From positions 1 to 64,000 of the forward strand of contig CAWFZA010000026.1 in NCBI GenBank assembly GCA_963820095.1: a DNA stretch of 64,000 nucleotides, given 5' to 3'. Made by a program: the position numbers and the translations under genes. This DNA comes from Roseiarcus sp963820095 (GTDB taxonomy: Bacteria; Pseudomonadota; Alphaproteobacteria; Rhizobiales; Beijerinckiaceae). Of the stretch, positions 1 to 8,807 are shown one piece after another. The notes beneath the pieces are model-generated. The model worked only from the letters and a program-made list of their open reading frames with translations, ran no database searches and was not told the origin of the DNA. Each line of letters opens with the position of its first letter. Position 1 is the first letter of the stretch.

Positions 1-15
1 TCGCCTCAGGCCGCC

Positions 16-50
16 GCGACGCTCCGGCGAGTAGGGGTCCGGAGCGTCGC
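16..50. repeat. Perfect 12-bp inverted repeat, possible terminator
   Basis: The arms at 16-27 and 39-50 are exact reverse complements with an 11-nt loop. The hairpin lies just downstream of the minus-strand PRC-barrel gene that ends at 80. No T-run follows on either strand, so a Rho-independent terminator is only a guess from position. Confidence 0.5.
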
Positions 51-79
51 GCGTCTATCAAAACGCTTCCGAATGCGAG

Positions 80-703
80 CTATGGAGTGGTTTTTATTTG
101 CCGACCGTCGTCGGCGCACTCGCATTTTCGGAAACCGTGCTCGATGCATATTTGAAGTTGGGGCGCGGCCTTCAGCTGGTCCAGGGTCACGTTGAGCACC
201 GCCTTGTCGGGATAGCCCTGGGCCGCCGCGGCGGTTGCCGGGTCCACTTCCTTCATGGCGGGCTGCGGAACGGTCGTCGCCCCGGGGCGCGGCCGGATTG
301 CCAGCCGAGGATGGGGGCTGATCGGCCGCCGGCGCGGGAACTTTTCGCGCTTCCGTCCGCCACTGGATGGCGGAGAACGGAACGGCGACGTCTTTCTTGC
401 CGAAGCCAAGGAAGCCGCCGACGCCGATCACCACCGTCTGGGCTGATCCATCGCGATTGATCAGGCAGGCTGCTTGATCTTCCCGAGCTGCTTGTCATCC
501 GGGCCGTAGACGCCCACGCCAATCAATTTGGGCGCGCGCCACTGCGTCATGTCTTGGGCCGCGACAAATGTGACCCCCGACGGGGCCGGGCCGTGGGCCT
601 GCGCCGGTTGGCTCGCCGGAACTGTGGGATTGTCTGCGCCATAGGCGCTCGATCCTATTAGGGCGGTGCTGCATAAGGCCGTGTAAGCAAGCGTTCTAAG
701 CAT
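80..703 (-). pseudogene. PRC-barrel domain protein, exported, disrupted by two compensating frameshifts
   Basis: The reading starts at 703 with a clear signal peptide (MLRTLAYTALCSTALIGSS, cleavage near AYGA). It continues with a PRC-barrel-like stretch (LIGVGVYGPDDKQLGKIKQ), then hits TGA near 463. The next frame carries on at once with NRDGSAQTVVIGVGGFLGFG and KKDVAVPF. Near 280-290 the sense moves to a third phase, which ends with DKAVLNVTLDQLKAAPQ and a Cys-containing tail (CECADD) at the stop 80-82. The total is 624 nt, divisible by three, so the two shifts cancel. PRC-barrel exported proteins are common in alphaproteobacteria and their role is poorly known. The disruption could be real or a sequence error. 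Confidence 0.6.
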
Positions 704-1015
704 CTTCGCCTCCTGTCCCAGAAGCATGGCGCCAAGCGCCGATCGTAAACCAAACCGGACGCTTGACGTCTGCGCGTAATCTCTAGGCGCGCAGAGTCTC
801 GCTTGGCGCGCTCCAAGGAGCGCTCCCGTCAGTAACTTTCGACGAACAGAAATGTTCCTTTCGGGCGCAGTCGCTTCCGGGCCCAGTAAGCCCGAACCGC
901 CGCCTAAGAACGGGACTTTTAGCCCCATGACATCGCGCTGCGAATAGGATAGGCGGCGCATGACCGGGCGGTCGCTTGATGCGCGATCGCTGGTTGCTCG
1001 GGAGATTTGCATCGA
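704..1015. other. No gene seen
   Basis: This stretch lies between the divergent PRC-barrel gene and the next plus-strand reading frames. The long open minus frame here is an upstream extension of the PRC-barrel frame with no recognisable protein features. It presumably holds the promoters of both flanking units, but I could not fix any -35/-10 pair. Confidence 0.4.
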
Positions 1016-1228
1016 ATGATGGAGTTTGGCCTGCGATTCCTCAAAGGCCCGTGGGCGACCGCAGCGCTCATCTGTCTTGCTGCGTTCGTCGTGCTGTTCG
1101 CCCTCGCCGGTCAAAATTATCAACCGCGCCGTTCGTCTATACCGCGCCGAAATGAAGCGCAGCGCGTCGCTCGATTTCCTCCGGGGGGCCGCGGTGTTCG
1201 CCCGCGGTCGCGATCCCTCACTATCTGA
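1016..1228 (+). CDS. Possible small single-pass membrane protein
   Basis: The frame from 1016 (tandem ATG ATG) begins MMEFGLRFLKGPWATAALI and contains one strong hydrophobic segment at about residues 14-33, ending FALAGQNY. After about residue 40 the composition becomes Arg-rich and unlike a protein, and the frame overlaps the acyltransferase start at 1152. The first 40 residues look coding. The rest may be out of phase because of the sequence damage that affects the next gene. No family is recognised. Confidence 0.3.
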   Translation: MMEFGLRFLKGPWATAALICLAAFVVLFALAGQNYQPRRSSIPRRNEAQRVARFPPGGRGVRPRSRSLTI

Positions 1229-2219
1229 CCGCCAACGCGCCATTCCAGCCGTTCGCGGAGGCGTTCGCGATCGCCGGCGTCGAGGTGTTCTTCGTGCTCA
1301 GCGGCTTTGTGCTCGCGCCTCAGATCGTCGATTGGGTGGTGGGCAAGCCGTGGCGCAATCTCGGCGTGTTTCTCCTCCGGCGCTGGATGCGCACCATCCC
1401 GCCGTACATCGTCGCCCTCATCGTCATCGCGGCGCTGACCGGCAATCTGATGACCGCGGACTTCGTGCGCTATCTCTTCTATGTGGAGAACCTGTTCTAC
1501 TCAGCCAATCATGTCGACTTCTATCCCGTCGCCTGGAGTCTCGCGGTCGAGGAATGGTTCTATGTCCTGTTTGCCCCGGCGCTGTTTCTTGTCGCAAGGC
1601 TGCTCGGGAGACGCGAGCGGCGGTTCGAGGCGATCTTCGCGGTTCTTGTCATTCTTGCGGTCGCGGGGCTGCGGCTCGCGTTCATGCCGCACGATTGGGA
1701 CCTGAACGTCCGTCGTGTCACGCTGTTTACGACTCGATCGTCTGGGCTTCCTCGCTCATTCGCGCTCGAGCGCCGTCCGCCGATCGGGCTGGATGACGCC
1801 TCAGGCCGAGGGCGGCTGGGCGTATTTCTTGCGCTGCTCGCCGTTGCGATTCCCGTCGAGCTCGGGCGTCGCGATCCTGGCCGTCGATGGCGATGTGACG
1901 GCTCAGCGAGCGTTTCCTTATGTCTCCGGCCTTCGGCATGGTCGCGGTCGGCGTCCTTTGGCAGGCCGAAGGCCTCTTTCGCAATCGCCTCGTGAGAGGC
2001 GCGAGCTTCTTTCTTGGCCGCGTCTCGTACTCGGTCTATCTCTTCCACCATCGTCATCATGGCGCTGAAGCCGCTCATGGCCTCGACGCCGCTCGCGCTT
2101 CAACTGACCGTCTATGTGCTCCGCGATCCTGGCGCTGTCGACCGTCTTCTTCGCCGGGCTCGAACGGCCGATCCTCGCGGCTCGCCCCTATTACGGCGGC
2201 CCAGGGCGCGACACTGTGA
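1152..2219 (+). pseudogene. Acyltransferase family 3 (OafA/YrhL-like), multiply frameshifted
   Basis: The product would be a polytopic membrane acyltransferase that O-acylates a surface glycan. It starts MKRSASLDFLRGAAVFA, the typical family N-terminus. Near 1200 the sense moves to another phase with VEVFFVLSGFVLAPQIVDW, and near 1550 comes the conserved VAWSLAVEEWFYVLFAP motif. From about 1715 on, recognisable pieces alternate among all three phases: WMTPQAEGGWAYFL, LALLAVAIPVELG, FLGRVSYSVYLFHH, LALQLTVYV, and FFAGLERPILAARPYY at the end. At least six phase changes are needed. So many shifts with residues preserved argue for a poor-quality stretch of sequence or very recent decay. The TGA at 2217-2219 overlaps the GTG start of the next gene. 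Confidence 0.65.
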
Positions 2220-3586
2220 GGACCGTCGCGCTCCGCCGCGAACCTCACGGCTTTCGCCCCTCACTTGTCGCCGCCGCGCTTGGCCTTGCGGCGCTAATCG
2301 CCGGCGCGCTCGCGCGCAACGCCTTCATGGCCGACAATCCTTACGCATTCTATCCTTTGCTCGCGGGAACGGCGCTTCTCGCCCTTGCTCTCGTGGAGCG
2401 GGCGCGACCTCTATCGAGCGGCGCGATCGCAATCGCCGCGCGCGCCTTTCTTCTGTTCGCGCTCGCGCTGCCTTTCGCAGACGCCGTCTACCGCCGCTCG
2501 ACTGGATTGCCGCTCGTCGCGACGGTCGCGGCGCCCACATATTCCTATCGCGCCGCGCACGCCAATCCGGCCGCGTTCGCGACCTGGTGGTTCTATTATC
2601 TCAACGAGTGGATTCGCGAGGACGGCATAAGGGCTGCGATCGATGCCCCAGACCCGCAAAAGAAGCTGCCCTTCGTGCTGGTTCCAGGCAGCTCCGGGCG
2701 CATGTTCGACACCACGATCCACATCAACAACCTCGGCTTCCGCGGACCCGACATGGCCGCCGACAAGGGAGACGCGTTCCGCATCGTCGCGCTCGGGGAG
2801 TCGCAGACCTTCGGGCCGACGCTGCGCGATGGCGAGAAGCCCTGGCCCGAACTGCTGCAGGACGAGTTCGACCGGCACGCCTCGTGCGGCCGCAGTATCG
2901 AGGTCCTCAACGGTGGAACCGAGGCCTATACGATCGAAAACAATCTCGAGCGTATGCGGCGCGACATCTTGCCGCTCAAGCCCGATCTGATCGTCAGCAC
3001 GCACGGAATGAACGGCTTCTGGCCGTTCGGCTTGAGGCGCGTCCCCGAACCTAACGAGCCTGGGGTCAGGCCTCGGGCCTCGGCGCTCATTGGTCGCGCC
3101 GTGCTGACGCTCGAGCGCGTCGCGCATGATTGGCGCGATCGGAACTCGGCGCAAGCCAGCGCGGCCACGCTCGCGCCGATGTCGGACGCCGAGCTCATGA
3201 AGAGCCGTTACGCCGACGACTACCGCAAGCTCATCGCCCTCGCGCGCGCGAACGGCGTGGATATCGCGCTCGCGGATTCAACCATGGCCGTCAACCCGTC
3301 GAGCCCGCGCGAGGTCAAGGACTTCTATGGCGCGGTGTTCAAGCCGATCGACGACATCATCTCCGCCAATGAAGCGCACAACCGCATGGTCAAGCTCATT
3401 GCCCGCAAGGAGGGCGCGCCGTTCATCGACATGGCGGCCGGCGTCGACGGAATATGGGACGATGACCTCTATCTCGACATCGTCCACTTCACCGAAAGGG
3501 GGAACGAGCGGGTCGCTAAGCTAATGTTCCATGCGCTGCTGCCGATCCTTGCGGAGCGGCACGGCGTGAAGTGCGAGATGCGCTGA
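2216..3586 (+). CDS. Membrane-anchored SGNH/GDSL-hydrolase-like protein
   Basis: About 456 aa from the GTG at 2216, which overlaps the upstream acyltransferase stop as GTGA, suggesting translational coupling. The first ~95 residues hold three or four hydrophobic segments. A soluble domain follows with SGNH-type features: RIVALGESQTFG (block I, with GES where many have GDS), STHGMNGFW (Asn block), and a C-terminal DIVHFTERGNERVAK carrying the Asp and His of the catalytic triad. The stretch NNLGFRGPD is typical of this family. It may modify or deacylate the glycan handled by the neighbouring acyltransferase, by analogy with acyltransferase-SGNH pairs. The frame is also open upstream into the acyltransferase C-terminus, so a fusion is possible. 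Confidence 0.65.
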   Translation: MRTVALRREPHGFRPSLVAAALGLAALIAGALARNAFMADNPYAFYPLLAGTALLALALVERARPLSSGAIAIAARAFLLFALALPFADAVYRRSTGLPLVATVAAPTYSYRAAHANPAAFATWWFYYLNEWIREDGIRAAIDAPDPQKKLPFVLVPGSSGRMFDTTIHINNLGFRGPDMAADKGDAFRIVALGESQTFGPTLRDGEKPWPELLQDEFDRHASCGRSIEVLNGGTEAYTIENNLERMRRDILPLKPDLIVSTHGMNGFWPFGLRRVPEPNEPGVRPRASALIGRAVLTLERVAHDWRDRNSAQASAATLAPMSDAELMKSRYADDYRKLIALARANGVDIALADSTMAVNPSSPREVKDFYGAVFKPIDDIISANEAHNRMVKLIARKEGAPFIDMAAGVDGIWDDDLYLDIVHFTERGNERVAKLMFHALLPILAERHGVKCEMR

Positions 3587-3598
3587 GCGGATTCGCGC

Positions 3599-3947
3599 CT
3601 AGGCCCTCTTCAACTCGCGCTTTTTGAACGCCTTTCGTAGCACTTCCTCGACTTCGGACGTTATAGCCGCGGCCTGTCGCCTTGATGTCCGCGACGAGAT
3701 CGGCGGGCAGACGAAAGCTGATTTGTTCCTTCGGCGCGGCGACCCGCGGGCGCCCAACGGGCCTTAGGCGTTTCATCGCCTCAGGCAACTCCGGAAACAT
3801 CTCAGCGACTGGACGCAAGTCCATATTTGCGAAATCCTCGTCAGTCAGTTCGCGGACCTCGCCCTCCTCGTCGGTTAGAGGCCGGAGTGGAGCTCGCAGC
3901 GGAGGTCGGAGTGGGCGCAGCGGAGGCCGCGTCGTGGATTTTGCCAT
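3599..3947 (-). pseudogene. brnA: BrnA-type antitoxin with a +1 frameshift
   Basis: BrnA proteins are small DNA-binding antitoxins that neutralise the RNase BrnT and repress their own operon. From ATG 3947 the frame reads ELTDEDFANMDLRPVAEMF and then KEQISFRLPADLVADIKATG, the ribbon-helix-helix-like part. After GRGYN one extra base shifts the frame. In the next phase the sequence continues EVEEVLRKAFKKRELKRA and stops at 3599-3601, where BrnA proteins normally end. The span is 349 nt, three times 116 plus one. The N-terminus contains an unusual Pro/Leu/Arg repeat (PPLRPLRPPLRAPLRPL). The partner toxin lies directly upstream but is truncated. Confidence 0.6.
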
Positions 3948-4053
3948 AGGACTTCATCTCTTTCTCGTTCGCCTTGCGGAAACTGATCACTCTTGTCGTC
4001 CCCTCACGCAGACAAACCTGGCGGCGCCCTGTCCCTTCAAGCTCTGCCCGCAT
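3841..4053 (-). pseudogene. BrnT-like toxin, C-terminal remnant
   Basis: The frame from ATG 4053 reads MRAELEGTGRRQVCLREGTT and then RVISFRKANEKEMKSYG. This resembles the end of BrnT ribonuclease toxins (RVISARxAxxxExxxY). The N-terminal half of the ~90-aa toxin, with its FEWDPxKAxxNxxKH motif, is absent, because the plus-strand hydrolase gene begins at 4087. The frame overruns into brnA by more than 100 nt, which a normal BrnT would not do. The brnT-then-brnA order fits the family. It looks like a dead toxin beside a damaged antitoxin. Confidence 0.45.
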
Positions 4054-4086
4054 AGCATACACGCGCCAAGAATAAGGGGGCTGGCT

Positions 4087-5061
4087 ATGTCTCAAACCGA
4101 AATCGACGCCATTCGCGCGCTTCTCGGCGCGAAGCCCCGGCCGGTCGGCTGGGAGGAACGGCGCCGCCGGATCGAGGAGATCGGGGCGGCCTCACCGGTC
4201 GCGGACGACGTCCAACTCGGGACGGTCGATCTCGACGGGGTCGATGGCGAATGGTCGATCGTCCCCGGCGCCGACGCGTCCCGCGTTCTGATCTACTTTC
4301 ACGGCGGCGGCTATTGCTCGGGGTCGATCGTCAGCCACCGCCGGCTGGTCACCGAGGCCGGGCGGGCAGGGCGCTTGCGCACCCTGGCCGCCGCCTACCG
4401 TCTCGCCCCTGAGCATCCCTTTCCGGCCGCGCGCGACGACGCGCTGACCGTCTGGCGCCGGCTTCGCCGCGACGGCTATGCGGCCCGCCAGATTGCGGTC
4501 GGCGGCGACAGCGCGGGGGCGAATTTGACGCTCGCGCTTACCCTCGAACTCAAGCGCGCGGGCGAGGATCTGCCCTCGGCGCTCTGGCTCCTGTCGCCCT
4601 GGGTCGATCTCGCCATGACGGGGGCGACGCTCGCAAGCAAAAGCGCGGTCGATCCGCTCATTCAGAAAGGATATCTCGAGGAGTTGGCCAACGCCTATGT
4701 CCCCGCTGGAATGGACCGGAGAGACCCCCGCCTTTCGCCTCTCTATGCGGATCTCAAGGGGCTGCCGCCGACCCTCATCCAAATCGGTTCGGCCGAGACC
4801 CTGCTCGATGACGCCGTCCGCTTCGCCGCCGCCGCCGGCGCGGCCGACGTCGCGACGACCCTCGAAATCTGGCCGCACATGATCCACGCCTGGCCGCTCT
4901 GGAACGCCCGGCTCGAACCCGGCCGCCGCGCGCTCGCGCAGGCTGGGCGCGTTCCTGCGCCCGAGCCTGTAAGCGCCGCGCCGCGCTTGCCAAAGCCGCT
5001 CAATGGGGGCAGCAAGGCTCGGGACCGAACCCCATGTTCGGATACCGGGCGGATGACTTGA
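4087..5061 (+). CDS. Alpha/beta hydrolase, HSL/acetyl-esterase type
   Basis: A 324-aa serine hydrolase of the hormone-sensitive-lipase branch, expected to cleave short-chain esters or related substrates in the cytoplasm. It has the oxyanion-hole HGGGY at about residues 72-76 and the nucleophile elbow GDSAG with Ser ~142. LIQIGSAETLLDDA, containing the likely catalytic Asp, and PHMIHAW with the catalytic His lie near the C-terminus. I chose ATG 4087 over longer upstream openings because it begins MSQTEIDAIRALLG and the family N-terminus follows. Its last 28 nt overlap the start of the following MFS gene, so the two are probably co-transcribed. The natural substrate is unknown. Confidence 0.85.
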   Translation: MSQTEIDAIRALLGAKPRPVGWEERRRRIEEIGAASPVADDVQLGTVDLDGVDGEWSIVPGADASRVLIYFHGGGYCSGSIVSHRRLVTEAGRAGRLRTLAAAYRLAPEHPFPAARDDALTVWRRLRRDGYAARQIAVGGDSAGANLTLALTLELKRAGEDLPSALWLLSPWVDLAMTGATLASKSAVDPLIQKGYLEELANAYVPAGMDRRDPRLSPLYADLKGLPPTLIQIGSAETLLDDAVRFAAAAGAADVATTLEIWPHMIHAWPLWNARLEPGRRALAQAGRVPAPEPVSAAPRLPKPLNGGSKARDRTPCSDTGRMT

Positions 5062-6719
5062 CCAGCGAATTGGACCTCGACCCGACCGCCGCCCCGAGCG
5101 AACCCCGCTCAGGCCTCATCCACAATCCCGCGTTCATGGTCATCCTCGTCGCGACGTCGCTTTCGAGCGTCGGACTGGCGATGTTCGACACCGGTTCGGC
5201 CTGGATGATGACCAGCCTCAATCCGAGCCCGAGGCTGGTCTCCGCGGTCCAGGTCGCCACGACCCTGCCGATGTTCCTTCTGACCTTGCCGGCCGGCGCC
5301 TTGAGCGATGTCGTGGACCCGCGCCGGCTCCTGATCGTGGCTGGAGCGATGGTGACGACGATCTCGATCGCCTTCGCGGCGGCGGTTTCGCACGGGCTTG
5401 GAAGCCCGGAGTTGCTGCTTGGAACCTCGTTCCTCATGGGCGTGGGCGGGGCGCTCGCAGCTCCGGCGTGGCTGCTCATCACGCCGATCCTCGTGCCCAG
5501 GTCCGCCCTGGACAGCGCGATCGCGGTCGATACGGCGAGCTACAATGTCGCGCGCGCGATCGGCCCGGCGATCGCCGGATATGCGATCACGAAGTACACC
5601 ATCGCGATTCCGTTCTGGGGCTGCTGCCTCGGCAATCTCTCGATTCTAGCGGCGCTCGTCTGGTGGCGCGCGCCACAAAGGCCGAAAGAGGCGCTTCCCG
5701 CCGAACGCCTGATCAGCGCCATGACGGCGGGGGTGCGCTACGTCCGCTACAGCCGCGAAATGGATGCGACGCTCATTCGCGCAATCGCCTTCTTTCCCTT
5801 CGCCAGCGCCTATCTTGCCTTGCTGCCGCTCGTGGCGCGCAGCCAGGGTCGCGACGGAGCGGAGATCTATGGCCAGCTCATGGCCGCGATCGGCGTCGGG
5901 TCGATCGTCGCGACCCTCGCGCTCACCTGGCTGAAGCGGCTCGGAGCCAACGGGCAGGCGGCCCTTGGAGCGTTCGGAACGGTCGTCTCCCTCTGTCTGC
6001 TTGCCGTGGCGCACGACCCCATGGTTGCGCTCCTCGCGAGCTTCGTCTCGGGCGCCGCCTCGATCATCGCGCTGACGGCCTATTTCGTCTCGGCGCAGGT
6101 GGCTTTGCCGCAATGGGTGCGAGGCCGGGGCTTGGCGATTTTCCTTACCGCCTATTTCGGGGCGCTGACGCTCGGCAGCGCGGTGTGGGGTGAAGTGGCC
6201 ACGGTCAAAGGGGTGCCGTTCGCGCTCTATGCGGCGGGCGCGGGGACGTTGATCGGCCTCGCGCTGACGTGGAGATGGAAGCTGCAGGCGAGCGAAGCCG
6301 ACGATCTCACTCCGTCCATGCGCTGGCGTGCGCCCTCTTTCGTCAATCGGGTCACGGACGATGAGGGACCCATCCTCGCGATCATCGAATATCGGATCGA
6401 GCCGTCGGAAAGCAGCGCCTTCCTCGCCGTGATGCAGGATGTCAGCCTCGAGCGGAGGCGTGACGGCGCCTATGCCTGGCACATGTTCGAGGATCCGCTT
6501 GAGCCCGGCAAGATGGTCGAGACGTTTCTCATCCATTCCCTGCTCGAACTCAGATATCGCGAGGCGCGAGTCACCAAAGCCGACGCGATGATCGAAGACC
6601 GGGCGGCGCAGTTTTTGAAAGCGCCGACGGAGACTCGCTATCTGGTCGGACCCCAGCGCCGGCAACGGTCCCACTGGTGGAGGCGGCGAAAGGCACAGGC
6701 GGGCCCCGGCCTAGTTTAG
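5034..6719 (+). CDS. MFS transporter (EntS/MFS_3 type) with C-terminal soluble domain
   Basis: A 561-aa protein. Residues ~25-425 form the 12-helix major facilitator core of the MFS_3 kind, seen in MMTSLNPSPRLVSAVQVA, in DPRRLL between helices 2 and 3, and in many Gly/Ala-rich helices. Residues ~435-545 form a soluble extension (ILAIIEYRIEPSESSAF, RDGAYAWHMFEDP, TFLIHSLLELRYREAR). In other MFS_3 proteins this part resembles an antibiotic-biosynthesis-monooxygenase-like domain. The family exports siderophores or drugs by proton antiport. The start overlaps the upstream hydrolase, implying an operon and perhaps a linked substrate. Confidence 0.82.
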   Translation: MFGYRADDLTSELDLDPTAAPSEPRSGLIHNPAFMVILVATSLSSVGLAMFDTGSAWMMTSLNPSPRLVSAVQVATTLPMFLLTLPAGALSDVVDPRRLLIVAGAMVTTISIAFAAAVSHGLGSPELLLGTSFLMGVGGALAAPAWLLITPILVPRSALDSAIAVDTASYNVARAIGPAIAGYAITKYTIAIPFWGCCLGNLSILAALVWWRAPQRPKEALPAERLISAMTAGVRYVRYSREMDATLIRAIAFFPFASAYLALLPLVARSQGRDGAEIYGQLMAAIGVGSIVATLALTWLKRLGANGQAALGAFGTVVSLCLLAVAHDPMVALLASFVSGAASIIALTAYFVSAQVALPQWVRGRGLAIFLTAYFGALTLGSAVWGEVATVKGVPFALYAAGAGTLIGLALTWRWKLQASEADDLTPSMRWRAPSFVNRVTDDEGPILAIIEYRIEPSESSAFLAVMQDVSLERRRDGAYAWHMFEDPLEPGKMVETFLIHSLLELRYREARVTKADAMIEDRAAQFLKAPTETRYLVGPQRRQRSHWWRRRKAQAGPGLV

Positions 6720-6808
6720 GAACGCGCTCGCGAACTCCGTTTTGTCCGACGAATTCGGCAAGGACCACAAAAAGTCAAAGATCGAACGCGAAGAGTCAGA
6801 TCCAGGCT

Positions 6809-7120
6809 CTAATAGTAGCGGGGGATCGGACCGTTGTGGGGCGTCTTGCGGTCCGAGAGGTCGAGCATCACTTCGTCGACATAGCACCATCCCCAGCCTT
6901 CCGGCGGATCATAGCCCTCGATGATCGGGTGGCGGGTCGCGTGAAAGTGCCTGGTCGCGTGCTTGTTGGGGGAATTGTCGCAGCATCCGACATGGCCGCA
7001 AGCGCGGCAGATCCGCAGGTGGAGCCAGACGTCGCCGGTCTCGAGGCATTCCTCGCAGCCGAGGGCGCTCGGCGTCACGTCGCGAATGGCGTTCAAATGC
7101 GCGCAGGTCTTCGTGCTCAT
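6809..7120 (-). CDS. UBP-type zinc finger protein
   Basis: A 103-aa protein made almost entirely of a UBP zinc finger. It has ordered ligands CAHL, GCEECLETGDVWLHLRIC, CGHVGCCD, then HATRHFHATRHPII and a closing WCYVDE. In eukaryotes this fold binds the ubiquitin C-terminus. Bacterial single-domain versions occur widely next to thioredoxin-reductase-like flavoproteins and have no established function. The start is the ATG at 7120, after which the protein fits the domain; the longer open frame upstream overlaps the neighbouring gene. It follows the cNMP/TrxR-like gene by 13 nt on the same strand, so they form an operon. Confidence 0.85.
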   Translation of the reverse strand: MSTKTCAHLNAIRDVTPSALGCEECLETGDVWLHLRICRACGHVGCCDNSPNKHATRHFHATRHPIIEGYDPPEGWGWCYVDEVMLDLSDRKTPHNGPIPRYY

Positions 7121-7133
7121 GGGGCTCCCGCGG

Positions 7134-8807
7134 CTAGAGGTGCGGACCTGGGGAATGCGAAAGGAACTTATGGATCGCCGCCACCACCGCGGCGCCTTCG
7201 CCGATCGCCCCGCCGACCCGCTTGACCGACCCCGACCGCGCGTCGCCGACCGCGAACACGCCAGCGACCGAGGATTGAAGCGGCGACAGCGTTCCGCCAT
7301 CGGCCGCCCCGACCCCGGTGATGACGAACCCCGCCTTGTCCAGCGCCACGCAGCCTTCCAGCCATTCCGTCGCGGGATCGGCGCCGACGAACAGAAACAC
7401 GTTGCGAACCTGAGCCTCGCTCTCCCGGCCGGCGCGGCGGTCGCGCCACCGCACGCTCTCGAGGCCGCCGTCCGGCGCGCCGCTGAGCGCGACGACCTCG
7501 GTCTCCGTCATGAGCTCGATGTTCGGACTCGCGGCGATGCGGTCGATGAGATAGCGCGACATGCTTTCGGCCAAGCCGGGCCCTCTCACCATCATGCGCA
7601 CTTTGGAAGCGTGGGCGGAGAGAAACACCGCGCCTTGGCCTGCGGAATTGCCTCCGCCGACCAGGATCACCTCCTCGCCGGCGCACAGGCGCGCTTCGAT
7701 CTGCGAGGCCCAGTACCAGATTCCGCGGCCCTCGAATCGCGCGATATCGGCGATCGCCGGATGGCGATACCTCGCGCCGCTGGCGACGACAATCGTACGG
7801 GCCTGGATGCGCTCGCCGCCATCCGTTTCCAAAACGAACGCGTTGTTCGGACGCGAGCAGTCCAGCGTTTTGACGCCGACCGGGATCATGATGTCGGCGC
7901 CGAATTTCTGCGCCTGAACAAAGGCGCGGGCGGTGAGCGCCTGGCCGCTGATTCCGGTCGGGAAGCCAAAGTAATTTTCGATCCGCGCGCTCGCCCCCGC
8001 CTGGCCGCCGTACGCGCGGGCGTCAAGCACCGCGACCGACAGGCCCTCGGAGCAGCCGTAGACCGCGGTCGAAAGCCCTGCCGGCCCCGCCCCGACCACC
8101 GCGACGTCATAGACGAAGTTCGACCGCGACGTGACGGTCAAGCCGATTTGACGGGACAGATCATGCTCCGTCGGATTGCCGAGCACCGATCCGTCCGGAC
8201 ACACAACGAGCGGCAATCCGCCGGCTATGTCGGCATAGCGGGCGATCACCTCCTTGGCTTCGAGGTCTCGCGCGGGATCGAGCAGATGCTGCGGATAGCC
8301 GTTGCGGGCGAGAAAGCCCTGCAGCCGGATCACGTCGGCGGCGTTCGACGAGCCGATCAGCACGGCGCCGGCGGCGCCGCCCTTGAGCAGGGCCACGCGC
8401 CGAAGAATAAGCGCCCGCATGATGCGTTCGCCGAGCTCCGCCTCGCCGACCAGGAGCGCGCGCAGGCCCTCAGTCGGAATGAGCAGCGTCTCGACGTCGC
8501 CCTCCGCCGCTCCGTCGACCAGCGCGGCGCGAGTGGAAAGCTGGCCGACATCCGCGAGGAACTGACCCGGGCCTTGCTCGGCGATCGGCTCCACGTGGCC
8601 CAGGCCGTCGCGCTGGCTGATCGCCACCTGGCCCTTGAGCACGACGAACATGCCGAGGCTGAGCTTTCCAGCCTCGAGCAGCTTCTCGCCGTCCGAAAAT
8701 TTGCGCAGCGAGCCGTAGCGCCGCAATCGATCGATCTCCGGCGCCGTCAGGGCGGGAAATGTCTCCTGGTAGCGAGGGATCTGCGCGGCGAAGACGGGAT
8801 TAGCCAT
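7134..8807 (-). CDS. Cyclic-nucleotide-binding domain / thioredoxin-reductase-like flavoprotein
   Basis: A 557-aa fusion. Residues ~10-140 form a CRP-type cyclic-nucleotide-binding domain. Residues ~148-222 form a thioredoxin-fold-like linker (VLIGSSNAADVIRLQGFL, LPLVVCPDG). From ~234 comes a two-dinucleotide-fold flavoprotein with GAGPAG (~239-244), a second GGGNSAG near 388, and AVGDARSG near the end. The core resembles thioredoxin reductase but lacks the redox-active CxxC, so it is unlikely to reduce thioredoxin. An NAD(P)H-dependent role gated by a nucleotide is an inference. It is co-directional with, and 13 nt upstream of, the UBP zinc finger gene, a recurrent pairing. Confidence 0.85.
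   Translation of the reverse strand: MANPVFAAQIPRYQETFPALTAPEIDRLRRYGSLRKFSDGEKLLEAGKLSLGMFVVLKGQVAISQRDGLGHVEPIAEQGPGQFLADVGQLSTRAALVDGAAEGDVETLLIPTEGLRALLVGEAELGERIMRALILRRVALLKGGAAGAVLIGSSNAADVIRLQGFLARNGYPQHLLDPARDLEAKEVIARYADIAGGLPLVVCPDGSVLGNPTEHDLSRQIGLTVTSRSNFVYDVAVVGAGPAGLSTAVYGCSEGLSVAVLDARAYGGQAGASARIENYFGFPTGISGQALTARAFVQAQKFGADIMIPVGVKTLDCSRPNNAFVLETDGGERIQARTIVVASGARYRHPAIADIARFEGRGIWYWASQIEARLCAGEEVILVGGGNSAGQGAVFLSAHASKVRMMVRGPGLAESMSRYLIDRIAASPNIELMTETEVVALSGAPDGGLESVRWRDRRAGRESEAQVRNVFLFVGADPATEWLEGCVALDKAGFVITGVGAADGGTLSPLQSSVAGVFAVGDARSGSVKRVGGAIGEGAAVVAAIHKFLSHSPGPHL

Noticed and set aside
2114..2215. Fusion of the acyltransferase C-terminus to the SGNH-like protein
   Set aside because: The frame is open through the joint, but a GTG start overlapping a TGA at 2216-2219 gives a simple two-gene reading. 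A fusion is kept only as an alternative.
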